DNA of 17,745 nt from the NCBI GenBank assembly GCA_910592005.1, contig CAJVPP010001815.1, positions 1 through 17,745 on the forward strand. The letters run 5' to 3'. The translations under genes and the position numbers were made by a program. The stretch is from Funneliformis mosseae. Its lineage: Eukaryota > Glomeromycota > Glomeromycetes > Glomerales > Glomeraceae. The notes below the pieces were generated by a model. It worked only from the letters and a program-made list of their open reading frames with translations, searched no databases and was not told the origin of the DNA. Below are positions 1-8,738 of the stretch, one piece after another. The number at the start of each line of letters is the position of its first letter. The stretch's first letter is position 1.

Positions 1-293
1 CTTTGCTCTAACTCCTTAACTCTCATTTCCAAGTCTTTTAAGGATTTTTCCAAATTATTCTTTAAAACCATTTTGAAGTTTTTTTTTTTATTTAATTTGT
101 TCGGATTGAGTTTTTATTGCCTTTTTTTGCAACATTGATGACCAATAAAATCTCACTTTTGCTCAGCCCTCGGTTCAACTGTAAATCATTCCTTTAAATA
201 ATCTAGTCTGCTTGGATAACTTAAAAAGGATCTACCGTTTCTTGTCTTACCAAATAAAGTTAACTGCTTTCTGAATTGAGAATAATCGAAAAT
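1..293 (-). pseudogene. 5' part of a broken coiled-coil gene, leaving the left edge
   Basis: One minus-strand frame runs from 293 to the window edge and reads as protein throughout, interrupted by stops at 186-188 (TGA), 153-155 (TGA) and 114-116 (TAA). The upstream part contains SQFRKQLTLFGKTRNGR. The last part begins at an ATG at 69-71 and reads NNLEKSLKDLEMRVKELEQ, a heptad-like Leu/Lys/Glu pattern typical of a coiled coil. That all three segments share one frame argues that they are one former exon; each stop is one C-to-T step from CGA or CAA. Alternatively the ATG at 71 starts a live gene and the upstream match is its relic 5' flank. No family is recognised. The 3' part lies outside the window. 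Confidence 0.45.
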
Positions 294-1292
294 TTATTAC
301 GAAACTTATTTTATATTGAGGGAAATTCAACCTTATAAACAATTTTCGAAATGAAAATGATGAACTAATACGATGGAGAAAATTAACGAAATTTACATAA
401 TAGTCAACAAAAATAACTTAAATCTAGCTAAGCTTGTATTATCATATCTCCATTTATTTTTAATTGTGATAAACAATTACACAAAGTACTGTAAATAGAA
501 TTTTTGAACTATAAGTCGATTAACTCTGTCGACAACCAAGGTACAATCGAACTATTTATAAATTTCTAATCCGACGTTACTATATAGATAAGATAATAAT
601 ATAACAGATATATTAAATATGTATGTAACTATTAATTTTATACGGCGCAATTACTGCGCCATTAGCAATATTGAAATTGTCTAACAAAAAAAAATAATGA
701 ATTAAAAGAAAAACAACGATTTAACAAAATAATAAAATTAAAGCAATAATATTAGAATAATTAATATCAAAAAAATGGAAATTAGGGGAAAATCAAATCA
801 TCTATCGTGGCAGCCTGAAGTTTTCAAAGGTGAAATTACCTAATATTTGTAGAAGTGATCCAACACGAAAGAGTAACCTAAAGAAAGAAAAGGCGTAAAT
901 TCCAAAGAAAAAAAATGAAACTGATCCACGCAAGAATATTTTTTGGATACTCGACCCTTTATCATTTCTAAAAATATATTTTAGCTTTTTATTTTCGATA
1001 GGAAAGTATTTCGGAAACAAAATTTCAAAAAATTTGATTTGTCATGTAAGCAAAAAATAGATATAATTGATCTTTCATTCATATGAAGTATAAAGCATTT
1101 TGATCATTTCTAAACCTCATTTAGCAGCATTTAGCAACGAACTATCAAAATTGAATTTATCTTAGAAAATAATAAATTGTAAGCTCCATGGAAAATTATT
1201 ATTAATATAGAATTTCTAATTTAAATCTCAACAATTTACATATCGATTTACTCCCAAAATTTTTATTGAAAATCATATACATTAAATTTTAT
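294..1292. other. AT-rich stretch without a recognisable gene
   Basis: About 1 kb with no convincing gene. A small hairpin lies at 644-660 (GGCGCA/TGCGCC, 5-nt loop). Short protein-like minus-strand frames occur near 1119-1161 (contains SSLLNAAK, then a TGA followed by GLEMIKML) and near 490-560, but they are too short to separate from chance in such biased DNA. The region beside 293 would hold the promoter of the left-edge gene if that gene is alive. Confidence 0.4.
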
Positions 1293-1960
1293 TTACACCA
1301 ATTTATATTGCGTAGGATACCTACAGCTTACAATACATTTAACCAAATTTGGACATCTACTTTAAATCATTCCTTCTGCAACAATTTGAATAATTCCGTC
1401 GCAATATATTTACGGATATGACATTCTAATTTATCCCAATTATTTTCTGATCAATATTTTTTCTGTTGCTTGATGAATTGAAACATTATTTTGTTGAACA
1501 TATAAACCCTTCTAAATAAGAAAGCAAATTAATATAGTTATCTGCATTTTATACAACTCAAATTGATTAAAATATCCCCGCACTTACAACTAATTTAAAT
1601 AGTTAGAACCAAACAGTTAGCATCATATTTTTCTTGCAAAAATAATCACTCCAAATAATAAAATTCCTCCTTCAGTTAATCCGTTCTCTTACTCATTTAA
1701 AACGTATTTTAGAGTAGAGTTCCTTTTATTTACAAATGTTTTCGCTGCCAACAAGCCATAATCCTTCTTTAGCGTTAGAAATGTTAAGACTTTCTGTCTT
1801 TTTTTAATAGCCGAACAAGGTGATGAGTGTCCCGTTCGGTAAGTTTAAGTTGCGACCTAGGACGTAGTGTTGGTTTCACCTCACCAGTTTCTTTACAATA
1901 TGTTATAACCTTTATACAATACTTTTTTGAAACTGGACTAGTTATAGGAGTATATAGTAT
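1293..1960 (-). pseudogene. Tc1/mariner-type transposase, shortened and frame-broken
   Basis: Minus-strand pieces follow the Tc1/mariner order. The N-terminal helix-turn-helix part (about 1960 to 1784) reads TYCKETGEVKP...LKLTERDTHHLVRLLKKD, matching the family's YKETG...LTERD...LVR pattern. Next comes RERIN-stop-RRNFIIWSD, with the first catalytic Asp at 1645-1647 and TGA in place of the usual Trp at 1672-1674. Then VQQNNVSIHQAT, where QQDN is expected, so the second Asp reads Asn (AAT, 1488-1490). The C-terminal part is WDKLECHIRKY...ELFKLLQKE-stop-FKVDVQIW (TGA 1367-1369, usually Trp), ending with RYPTQY in another frame. Family members have about 340 codons; only about 220 fit here, so internal deletions and several frameshifts occurred. 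I saw no clear terminal repeats. The protein would have cut and pasted its own element at TA sites; this copy is dead. Confidence 0.75.
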
Positions 1961-1966
1961 TTAGTT

Positions 1967-2017
1967 ACGGTACGATATTATATAAAAGGTACGGTACGAT
2001 ATTATTTATAGGTACGA
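1967..2017. repeat. GGTACGAT motif cluster
   Basis: Three or four copies of GGTACGAT or GGTACGGTACGATATTAT lie close together just upstream of the Tc1-like relic. Related motifs recur at 2534-2541, 6414-6421 and 6490-6497. They may be remnants of terminal or subterminal repeats of a dispersed element; no boundaries can be drawn. Confidence 0.4.
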
Positions 2018-2525
2018 TCAATTATAGATACATACCAATATAGCGAATAATTAATGGCGATCATTAACTCTATATTTTTGGGTACGTTTAAACAAGTTAG
2101 TTAAATATATTTGCTTAATTTTTTTTTTTTTTTTTTTTTTTAGCGCGTCTAATTCATTTTCTAGATAGCAATATTTGTTGTTTTAATAAAATATTTCTAA
2201 TAAAATAATTTGCATATCGATATTTATTAGATAATTAATTATAATTCAAGCATTATTGAATAATAAATATAAGATATTTATCAAATTAAAAAAAATATAA
2301 TATATGATCGCTAAAATTAAGTATAGTAAATATTTAAGTTACAATTCATTTATGTTTGTACTACAACATTGACAAATCTGGGACATGACGAAATTTATTG
2401 AACGTAACTTTTCTTTATTTGTTAACGAGAAAAAAACTTGTGAGGTAATATAAATATAGATTATATATATGGAATAACATCATAAAATCTACAAGAATTA
2501 AGAATTAATGAAAAAAAAATTTTGT

Positions 2526-2646
2526 AAAAGTTGTAGGTACGTTTTTTAAATATATAGGGTCGTACCATGCGCGCAATATCTATAGTATGTATATATACAT
2601 ACAGGGTTATAGATTAGTAAAAAATATTCGTACCTGCAAAAATTTT
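2526..2646. repeat. Short imperfect inverted-repeat unit (MITE-like)
   Basis: The left end AAAAGTTGTAGGTACG (2526-2541) resembles the reverse complement of the right end CGTACCTGCAAAAATTTT (2629-2646), with a few mismatches. The centre contains the perfect 18-bp palindrome GTATGTATATATACATAC (2585-2602). This layout would suit a ~120 bp non-autonomous element. No target-site duplication was found, so it stays a guess. Confidence 0.3.
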
Positions 2647-3750
2647 ATGGTACCAAATAACGAAATCGAAACGTAACCATATAGGTATACCTCACCTCCA
2701 GGCACCGATGATTTTTTTTTGTTTTTGAATAGTAAAAAAAATTAGGTAATATTGAATTTATTATTGGTGAAAGCGCAATAATTTTGTTCTGTTACTAAAA
2801 GTATATCAAATCCAATATAATAATAAAAAAAAAAAAAAGAAGAGCGTCCTACAAATAGGCGTCACGTGTTGGAAACAACCGGTGTAATTTTGTATTTTAA
2901 AATTTCTCAACTTTTCTTCTTGTAACGCAATTATTTTTAAATAAAACAACTTTATAAAATTCGAAAGTTTTATTAAGTGGATTTTTATTATAATTTTTAT
3001 AATGTTAGCAAATATTTCTGCAATAATAAACATTTTAATTCTGGCCGAAAGTTGAATTTCGGCCGAGTTAATGTCCACTACTTAACCGGTTAAATAATTG
3101 ACAGGCTGATCACAGTCATTTGCTCAAAAAGATTAGGAACTAAATTAACAATAATTTTAGAATTTCCCCCTTTTTTACTGACGCCTCCGTATTCAACATT
3201 ATACCATCTTTTTTTAATCCAAATTACTTAATAATTTACTTGAGAGGCTAAAACAGTTGAGTAATTTTGGATAGGACACTCAATATTTTATCGCGCGTAT
3301 TTGGTTTGTATAATCTATGCGTGCAAAAACTGTCAAAACTTGGTATTTTACCATCGGACAAAGCTCTCTAAATTGATTAAGCAAAAAAATAATACTAATG
3401 CAAATTATGATTACCAGCAATTTTTTCATATACTTTACTTGTTCCAAAGAAACTTTGTAATTGTTGCTTTAGCACATTACACGATTATAATCATATTGGA
3501 GGTAATCAAATTACAAACTTAATCATATGACCTGTAACGTGATTTAATAGAAACAAATCATATAACGATAATTTTATCAAAAGTATAGTCAAAATCTTTC
3601 TAAATATTTACCATTTAATGGATATTCTTATTTTATGTTTTATGTAACATTATTTGTATAATTTTGTAAAATAATCAATTATGAATAAAAATTGTGTCGT
3701 TCCATCGCCAAACTTCATCAATCCGTTAATGCAGTAACATGTTATTTATT

Positions 3751-3789
3751 GTAACTGCACGGGTAATCGCCGATTACCCGTGAAGTTAC
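3751..3789. repeat. 39-bp near-perfect palindrome
   Basis: The arms GTAACTGCACGGGTAATCG (3751-3769) and 3771-3789 pair at 18 of 19 positions around a single central base. The GC content of the arms is well above that of the surroundings. It is not followed by the CTRR end of a Helitron and lies near no recognised gene. Confidence 0.8.
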
Positions 3790-3916
3790 GGTATAATATC
3801 CGGTTCAGATAATTAAACTTTGGCTGTTGCAAATATCTCTACGACAAAACGTATAATTGCTATCATCAACAAAAATGAATAAAAAAATGATATTTTTTTT
3901 TTTGTATGCAGTTGAA

Positions 3917-4116
3917 CTAACCTATAATAGTTTCGGTATACATATAATCATCTTGAACTCATATTTCTTTATCACTTCCTTTAAAATAATTAAGGCAACT
4001 TGCATCCTCTATATGTAGAAGAAAACCTATTATTAAATCATATCATGATTTCCTCCCTGAGGGACGAGTTCCTCTAATTTCGATATTGCATCCTCAAGAA
4101 ACTTAACGTTATTCAT
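3917..4116 (-). pseudogene. Decayed coding fragment, unknown family
   Basis: A minus-strand frame from an ATG at 4114-4116 to TAA at 4033-4035 encodes 27 residues including FLEDAISKLEELVPQGG, an amphipathic-helix-like pattern. The adjoining frame (4042 down to 3917) stays protein-like, with GFLLHIEDASCLNYFKGSD, a TGA at 3959-3961, then VQDDYMYTETIIG. Two adjacent frames of good composition on the same strand suggest one exon broken by a frameshift. A CTGATTAAC sequence and an AG just upstream of FLEDA could be a branch point and acceptor, making this a 3' exon. No family is recognised. Confidence 0.35.
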
Positions 4117-4460
4117 GTTAATCAGAATATAAGAGGAGAAAGGTAATAAAAAAAAAGTTAAAGTTAAAAAAATGAAGGTAAGGAAAGATAATAAAATGAA
4201 AATCAAAGAAGATAAGTTGTAAAGTTAAAAAAAAGCTGACTTATAACAAAATTTTTATTTGACCCAAAGCATAAAATTTTTTATTTTAGATTTTATGATT
4301 GTGTACGCTTATTGTCTACATATTTACGCATTATCTTACAAAAAAAAATATATATATATAATAAAATTCAATGTACGATCACTATTTTCTTTTCTTTTTT
4401 TTTTTTTATATTTCCCCCCCCCAAAAAACAGAAAAAGAAAAATTTAATTATTCCCTGAAT

Positions 4461-4830
4461 TTAAAATTTTTTTCGAAGATTCTTTAAAATGGGCTCCTTC
4501 ATTTTACAGCAGCGATATCCTAATATATTAAGTTTATGCAGTCATTTATTTTCAGATTAAAAATGATAATAATATAACGATCGTAAAGTTCTAATAATGA
4601 ACTAATATTTAAATCAAAACAAGTACAGATTCAAATCATTTTATTAGATTTAATAATCAGAACAATTTTGAGATAAATAATTTTAAAAGTTTACCTCGAT
4701 AATTGTTTGGTGTTCCTTGTTCAATTAAGCGTTCTCAAAAAGGTCTTGGATAATACAAGTTTGGCTCTATTTGATAAAGACTAAAATATATATTTGGCGT
4801 CAACTCTGATTTATTTTTTATTTTCGAAAT
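4461..4830 (-). pseudogene. Decayed coding fragment, unknown family
   Basis: A minus-strand frame open from 4830 reads ELTPNIYFSLYQIEPNLYY then PRPF, a TGA at 4735-4737, then ERLIEQGTPNNYRGKL. After TPNNYR comes a GTAAAC that could be an intron donor (4694 downward). A further frame at 4541-4461 reads HKLNILGYRCC and KEPILKNLRKKF and could be a following exon. Strand and spacing fit a common origin with the fragment at 3917-4116. No motif identifies the family. Composition is the only evidence, so a chance frame remains possible. Confidence 0.3.
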
Positions 4831-5159
4831 TTATTTTATTTCAGTTCATAAACAAAAACATCAACGAAGCGTGTAATATTATATTTAAAATGATCAGATA
4901 TTATGAATGATCAAATATAATATATTCATTTAAATTTAAAATTCATATTTTATTATCTAAATTATTATTATTCTTTTTTTAAAATAAAAGATTTATTTAA
5001 ATTTTTAATATAGCAAAAAATATAATATAAATTATTTAATAAAATTATTAATCATTAATGTTGAGTTAATGAAAATTTATATATTTTTAATTGATATCGC
5101 TTATAATAAAATTTAATAAATTTTATTCGAAATTTAAAATAAATAATTAATAAAAGATA
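4831..5159. other. Very AT-rich gap, nothing recognised
   Basis: Almost pure A/T sequence with TATA-like strings on both strands and no coding signal. Confidence 0.5.
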
Positions 5160-5469
5160 GTAAACTTATTTCCCGCTCTAGAATTCCGAAAGAATTATTC
5201 ATAGTACAACGATTTTGTGAAACATGATCAACGTTGTGATCAAAGAAATGATGTAACATTACATATATTACAAATGGAGATAAAAATAGAAAAATTAAAA
5301 ATAGAATATAATGAGTCAAACAGATAGGCAGTATCCGAATATCAATCGGCCGATAATGAAAGTAAGTTTTTTCTTAAAAAAATTTGTTCGGCAGCTACAG
5401 TGCGGCAATAAAATGAATAAAGCTGAAAGTGAGATAATTATTGATTCTCTATGGAAAAAACTTACTTAA
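5160..5469 (+). pseudogene. Two-exon coding relic with a helical Lys/Glu-rich region
   Basis: The plus-strand frame 5160-5361 reads VNLFPALEFRKNYS, TAG (5202-5204), YNDFVKHDQRCDQRNDV, then LQMEIKIEKLKIEYNESNR, TAG (5325-5327), AVSEYQSADNE. Both stops sit where Gln (CAG) is plausible. The frame ends exactly at GTAAGT (5362-5367), a strong fungal 5' splice site. Past a short AT-rich intron a frame with ATG at 5413 reads MNKAESEIIIDSLWKKLT and stops at 5467-5469. The splice phase does not join cleanly, which fits decay. The central segment looks coiled-coil-forming. No family is recognised. Confidence 0.45.
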
Positions 5470-5563
5470 GAATTCCTAAAAGAATAAATACTCCGGAATT
5501 CCGGCGTGCATATCATATCGTTATGTACGACTATTTATCGCCGTAGTAATTAATTTTGGGTTT

Positions 5564-5564
<1 letters not shown>

Positions 5565-5599
<35 letters not shown>

Positions 5600-5724
5600 A
5601 TACCCTCTCGACTTTCCTTCCAAAGTTTAAGAAAATTTGAATATATATTATTTCCTTTAAACGGCTTAAAGGAAATACGACGCCGAATTTTGGTTAAACC
5701 CCTCTTAAATATATAATTATTCGA

Positions 5725-5759
<35 letters not shown>
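5565..5759. repeat. A30 run, 11-bp-arm hairpin and T12A23 run
   Basis: An unbroken run of 30 A (5565-5594) is followed by a TATAAATA string, then a perfect hairpin ATTTCCTTTAA/TTAAAGGAAAT (5650-5660 and 5666-5676, 5-nt loop), then T12 followed directly by A23 (5725-5759). The minus-strand open frame across this block is largely made of the runs and is not a gene. Such blocks can be tails of retroposed sequences, but no source is visible. Confidence 0.6.
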
Positions 5760-5766
<7 letters not shown>

Positions 5767-5883
5767 GTCAAAAATAATTTTATTCGGTATTATAAAATTA
5801 TTTATTAATATTATCCGAAATACTATTATTTTAACGAAACAAGTAATTTTGAATCCACTAGATAAATTTGTGAAAATCAAAAT

Positions 5884-5949
5884 GAAAAATTAGAAATTAT
5901 AACCCATGAAGGTTTTACAAGCAAATAATTAACCACTACGCGAGATTTC
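5884..5949 (-). pseudogene. tRNA-Thr(TGT)-like relic, possibly a SINE head
   Basis: The minus strand contains GCGTAGTGGTTAATT (D-arm/A-box-like), GCTTGTAAAAC (anticodon-loop-like, TGT) and TCATGGGTTATAATTTC (degraded GGTTCGAATCC B-box) in the right order and roughly right spacing. The total of about 66 nt is short for a tRNA, the acceptor ends pair only partly, and the anticodon stem has lost bases, so it cannot be a working tRNA. It may be a tRNA pseudogene or the 5' end of a tRNA-derived SINE; the A/T run downstream at 5725-5759 would then be its tail region. Confidence 0.35.
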
Positions 5950-6236
5950 AAACTCATGGTATTTCTGTGGCAATTTTGTACAACTTATATAAATGGACCA
6001 AATCAAATACTTCGACAAAACTTTCCCGTAATCGATACAAAAGTACAAGCGAAATCATAAACTTCAACAAAATGATCCTGGTAGTAAAAAAACAATAGCG
6101 TCAATTATAATAGGTCAAATATATTACTATATTAATAACTTTGGTACGCAGTAAAACTATTTAGAACGTTGTGACATTTTCCAGGTTGGTTATATTCGAT
6201 TATAACTTATTTTGCCAAAATTTTTGATAGGTATCA

Positions 6237-6344
6237 TCATTTCTTACACCATACTTCATTCTTCTTTGAATCGCTCAAAACTTGAATTTCTTTCATCAGT
6301 TAGTCTTCAAAGCTTCCTTGCATTTTAGCAACAAGTGGAATCAT
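6237..6344 (-). pseudogene. Decayed coding fragment, unknown family
   Basis: From an ATG at 6342-6344 the minus strand reads IPLVAKMQGSFED, TAA (6300-6302, plausibly CAA before), then LMKEIQVLSDSKKNEVWCKK, and ends at two TGA codons (6237-6239, 6234-6236). The composition is clearly unlike the surrounding AT noise and the pattern suggests helices. There is no conserved motif from which to name a family. Confidence 0.4.
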
Positions 6345-6413
6345 GCCATGTATATAAACATTATGCTGTTAGCATAAACATCATTTACCAATACATAATT
6401 CCAGGGTAAATCG

Positions 6414-6503
6414 GTACGATACGAATCGTTTGGTCAGTACGAAAATTGTTCTGGACTTATAGAACCAGTAGAATATGCAGATTTTACCGCGGTACGATTC
6501 GCT
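6414..6503. repeat. Second GGTACGAT-type repeat cluster
   Basis: CGGTACGATACGAATCG (6413-6429) and CGGTACGATTCGC (6489-6501) are direct copies about 75 bp apart. They resemble the cluster at 1967-2017 and support a dispersed repeat family. Confidence 0.4.
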
Positions 6504-6623
6504 TCATTAAAGCGAACAGAATTTTATGATAAAATTTAATATAGAACTAGTGAACATAATTAGTAATTTTTTTGATTCAAAGATTGTTAAATTATATTAT
6601 CAAATAAAATAAAATAAAGAAAG

Positions 6624-6853
6624 TAGAGGCCTGCAACGGGCCGGGTCCGAGTTCGAAGTATATATAAACTAGTTTTGATAAAAAAAAAAAAAAAAAAAAA
6701 AATATTAAATTTCGGTTCGCCTTAATAGCATAAATTAATTTTACGGAACTAGTTCGAATTTGTCATATTATTAAGTCCGAGCTTGACCGGGCTGGTTTTT
6801 TTAATACTTGGCTTAGATTCCGGCCCGGGATAGGGTTCTTATGCAGAACTCTA
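6624..6853. mobile_element. hAT-like non-autonomous element (~230 bp)
   Basis: The left end is TAGAGGCCTGCAACGGGCC and the right end, read inward on the other strand, is TAGAGTTCTGCA followed by a CCCGGGCC block. hAT elements often begin TAG(A/G)GG...CAACGGGCCGG, and hAT insertions duplicate 8 bp. The flanking 8-mers AAAGAAAG (6616-6623) and AAAGTAAA (6854-6861) agree at 6 of 8 positions. The inside has GTCCGAG(T/C)T repeats and a run of 23 A (6680-6702), with no coding capacity. Non-autonomous copies like this would need a transposase from elsewhere. Confidence 0.5.
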
Positions 6854-6861
6854 AAAGTAAA

Positions 6862-7713
6862 CATTGCAACATAAATGATTTCCGAAAGTATTGTACCACC
6901 GCAATGTTAGCTTTAAAAACTTTATAATTCGTTAACTACAGATGCTAGTAACATAATTTCGTATTACGTATCCTACAAAAATTTGAAAGCTAATTAATAT
7001 TGCGCAATTCAGCGATCAACATTAAAAATCAAAATGAAATTTTGAGTTTAGAAAACTTTTTAAGCAGATTAGCTTACCATAAACCGACACTGATTCCAAT
7101 TCTTCTCTGCGTGACGATTCCAACATGTTGGAATCGTCACTCATAGAAATAATAAGTTAAATACAAGAAATAGTATTTTACTTTAACCCAAAAATGTATT
7201 TGTCCTTTAATAAAGTGACGGTTTTTATTGAAATAAAAACTATTATATCGGTTGAAGATTTAATTTTTTACAAATATACGATAATCGACGGCTAGTCTGC
7301 TCTGTATTTTCTAACATAAACTTTCTTGATACAAATTGCATTCATTATTTGGCATTTTTCTTTTTTTTTTAGAATCATTAATTCAAATTGATGTAACAAC
7401 GTAAATGTTTGTAATATATTCGAATTTAATTATTAAATTATCAACTCGATATTTGGATTCACCCTAATGATATCATTAAATTATTCAATAATACCAAGTT
7501 GATGACGAGACAGGTTTGCGGTTCCTTCTGAGAATTACTATTTCAATAATTGCAATAAAAGTTATCACTATATAATCATTATTACATGAATTGAGTTCAT
7601 ATCTGTTGCAAAATACATAGAAATTTCCTATCAAAAATTTCAAATGAACTTGAAGGTTAGTTTGTAAATTATAGAATTTTACACAAGTTTGTTAACAAAC
7701 CGTTGAATCAACT
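6862..7713. other. Intergenic stretch with one long palindrome
   Basis: Nothing recognised as a gene. A weak minus-strand frame near 6880-6975 (GYVIRNYV, then LTLRWYNTFGNH) is interrupted and not trusted. The notable feature is the palindrome at 7108-7143. Confidence 0.4.
7108..7143. repeat. Perfect 30-bp palindrome inside a 36-bp one
   Basis: GTGACGATTCCAACA (7111-7125) is followed immediately by its exact reverse complement (7126-7140), with no spacer. After one mismatched pair, two more pairs match outward (7108-7109 with 7142-7143). The flank repeats GATTCCAA at 7092-7099. No known operator or element end is recognised. Confidence 0.9.
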
Positions 7714-7854
7714 TTAACAGAGTCGACTCCATCGATTTCAAATGAACCGAACGAAATTTTCTAGAATATTGACAAAAATAAGTCGTTTCAAATTTTTAGC
7801 CAAGTGATTTTCAACTACATTATTGAATCTAGATTCTCGCGCCACATAAATGGT
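7714..7854 (-). pseudogene. Decayed coding fragment, unknown family
   Basis: An open minus-strand frame of 38 codons (7854 to 7741) includes ARESRFNNVVENHLAKNLKR and then LIFVNILENFVRFI, followed by TGA (7738-7740), NRWSRLC and TAA (7714-7716). It lacks a start codon and would be an internal exon piece. Composition is the only support; the overlapping frames here are also fairly protein-like, which lowers confidence. Confidence 0.25.
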
Positions 7855-8157
7855 TCAATATTTTACACTTATATTAAAAGAAATTAAATTGATTGAAATT
7901 TAATAATATTTTATATAAAAATATATATATACACCATTCATGTTTATACCTTAAAAGTTGAATAATTTTTAACCAATGGGACGATCTTACATTAAAAAAA
8001 ATTATCAGGTGACATAAAATGGTATAATCTGGGCAAAATTTTTCCGATCAGACCTAAATTACCGGCCCGTTTTGTAGCATCACTGATGAACGTCTTTTGA
8101 TTTAACATTTTAAATCTATAAAATCAAACAAATTTATTAAGATCAAACCTTAAATTC

Positions 8158-8738
8158 TTATTGTATTATATTACAGATTGAACGAAATTACAGAATATAT
8201 TTATAATAATCTGGAACGAATCACGACAATTTCTGAAAGTTGCGCAGTACAATACGCTTGACATCTTGTGAAGATAAATTATGAAAATAAAATTTAAGAA
8301 TTTTTTTTTGAGTATAGCTTAATATTCTTCCACTTAATCGCACATTGTTTTGCAGAAAATTCGTAATTTAACATCATAGACGCATCGTTCCACAATTTTC
8401 GTTTGACTTTATTTGCCGTAAACCCTCGCTTTTTTAATTGATTTACGTCTTCTATACGTAGGTCCAAAAATGCAAGCAATAATAATTCGGAATCAGACGA
8501 CCATTTGACTTTTTTGCTTTTAGTGAGCCGAGAGTTGTCATGTTTATTATTTTCGTTAGAAGAGTTGATTTCAGAAGCCTCCATAGCCGTGGCTAAACAG
8601 TGTGGAATTTCAAAGTCTTTAATCTACTGATAAAATTATATTCATGCTCTCCAACTTTTTTGGAGGCAACACAATTAATTACCTGCTTGATTCAAGTTGT
8701 CCAGAGTACTTTTTAAATTCATTGAATAAAATCGACAT
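8158..8738 (-). pseudogene. Myb/SANT-like DNA-binding protein, probably broken
   Basis: The uninterrupted core is a 96-residue frame with ATG at 8582-8584 and stop at 8294-8296. Its KWSSDSELLLLAFL, KRKLWNDASMML and AKQCAIKWKNIK give the three spaced Trp of a Myb/SANT-like (trihelix/MADF-type) fold, expected to bind DNA in the nucleus. Before it is a basic stretch (SRLTKSKKVK). In frame upstream to about 8623 it continues with IKDFEIPHCLATAMEASEI. A likely first exon (8738 to 8683, MSILFNEFKKYSGQLESS) ends at GCAG/GTAATT, and the intron would end at CAGTAG near 8624, but the phases do not match. After a run of nine A the sense shifts frame and continues to 8158 (NLSSQDVKRIVLRNFQKLS, with TGA and TAA further on). 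Relatives usually run beyond the domain, so this copy is probably truncated or a pseudogene. Confidence 0.65.

Larger units (their letters stand above)
2018..3916. other. AT-rich intergenic DNA with runs, hairpins and no convincing gene
   Basis: It holds a 23-base T run (2119-2141), a weak plus-strand frame 2338-2444 (NIDKSGT, TGA, RNLLNVTF) ending at a possible GTAATA donor, an imperfect inverted repeat 2526-2646, an 8-bp-arm hairpin GGCCGAAA/TTTCGGCC (3043-3050 and 3057-3064), the 12-bp palindrome TTAACCGGTTAA (3082-3093) and the long palindrome listed separately at 3751. A minus-strand frame (2806-3078) and a plus-strand frame (3301-3522) are open, but their composition is that expected from biased DNA. 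Confidence 0.4.

Noticed and set aside
802..1020. 72-codon minus-strand open frame
   Set aside because: Phe/Lys/Ile-rich composition set by A/T runs, no motif and no splice context.
2806..3078. 90-codon minus-strand open frame with ATG
   Set aside because: Ends in a Phe run from an A/T tract and is mostly Ile/Lys; only the first residues look protein-like.
3301..3522. Plus-strand frame with a CKNC motif
   Set aside because: No second Cys pair for a zinc site, no ATG at its start, and the tail is noise-like.
3751..3789. Helitron 3' hairpin
   Set aside because: No CTRR terminus follows the palindrome and no Rep/helicase coding sequence is nearby.
4259..4447. 62-codon plus-strand frame
   Set aside because: Driven by A/T and C runs (a C9 tract near 4414); no coding signal.
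5563..5880. 105-codon minus-strand frame
   Set aside because: Built mainly on the A30 and T12A23 runs.
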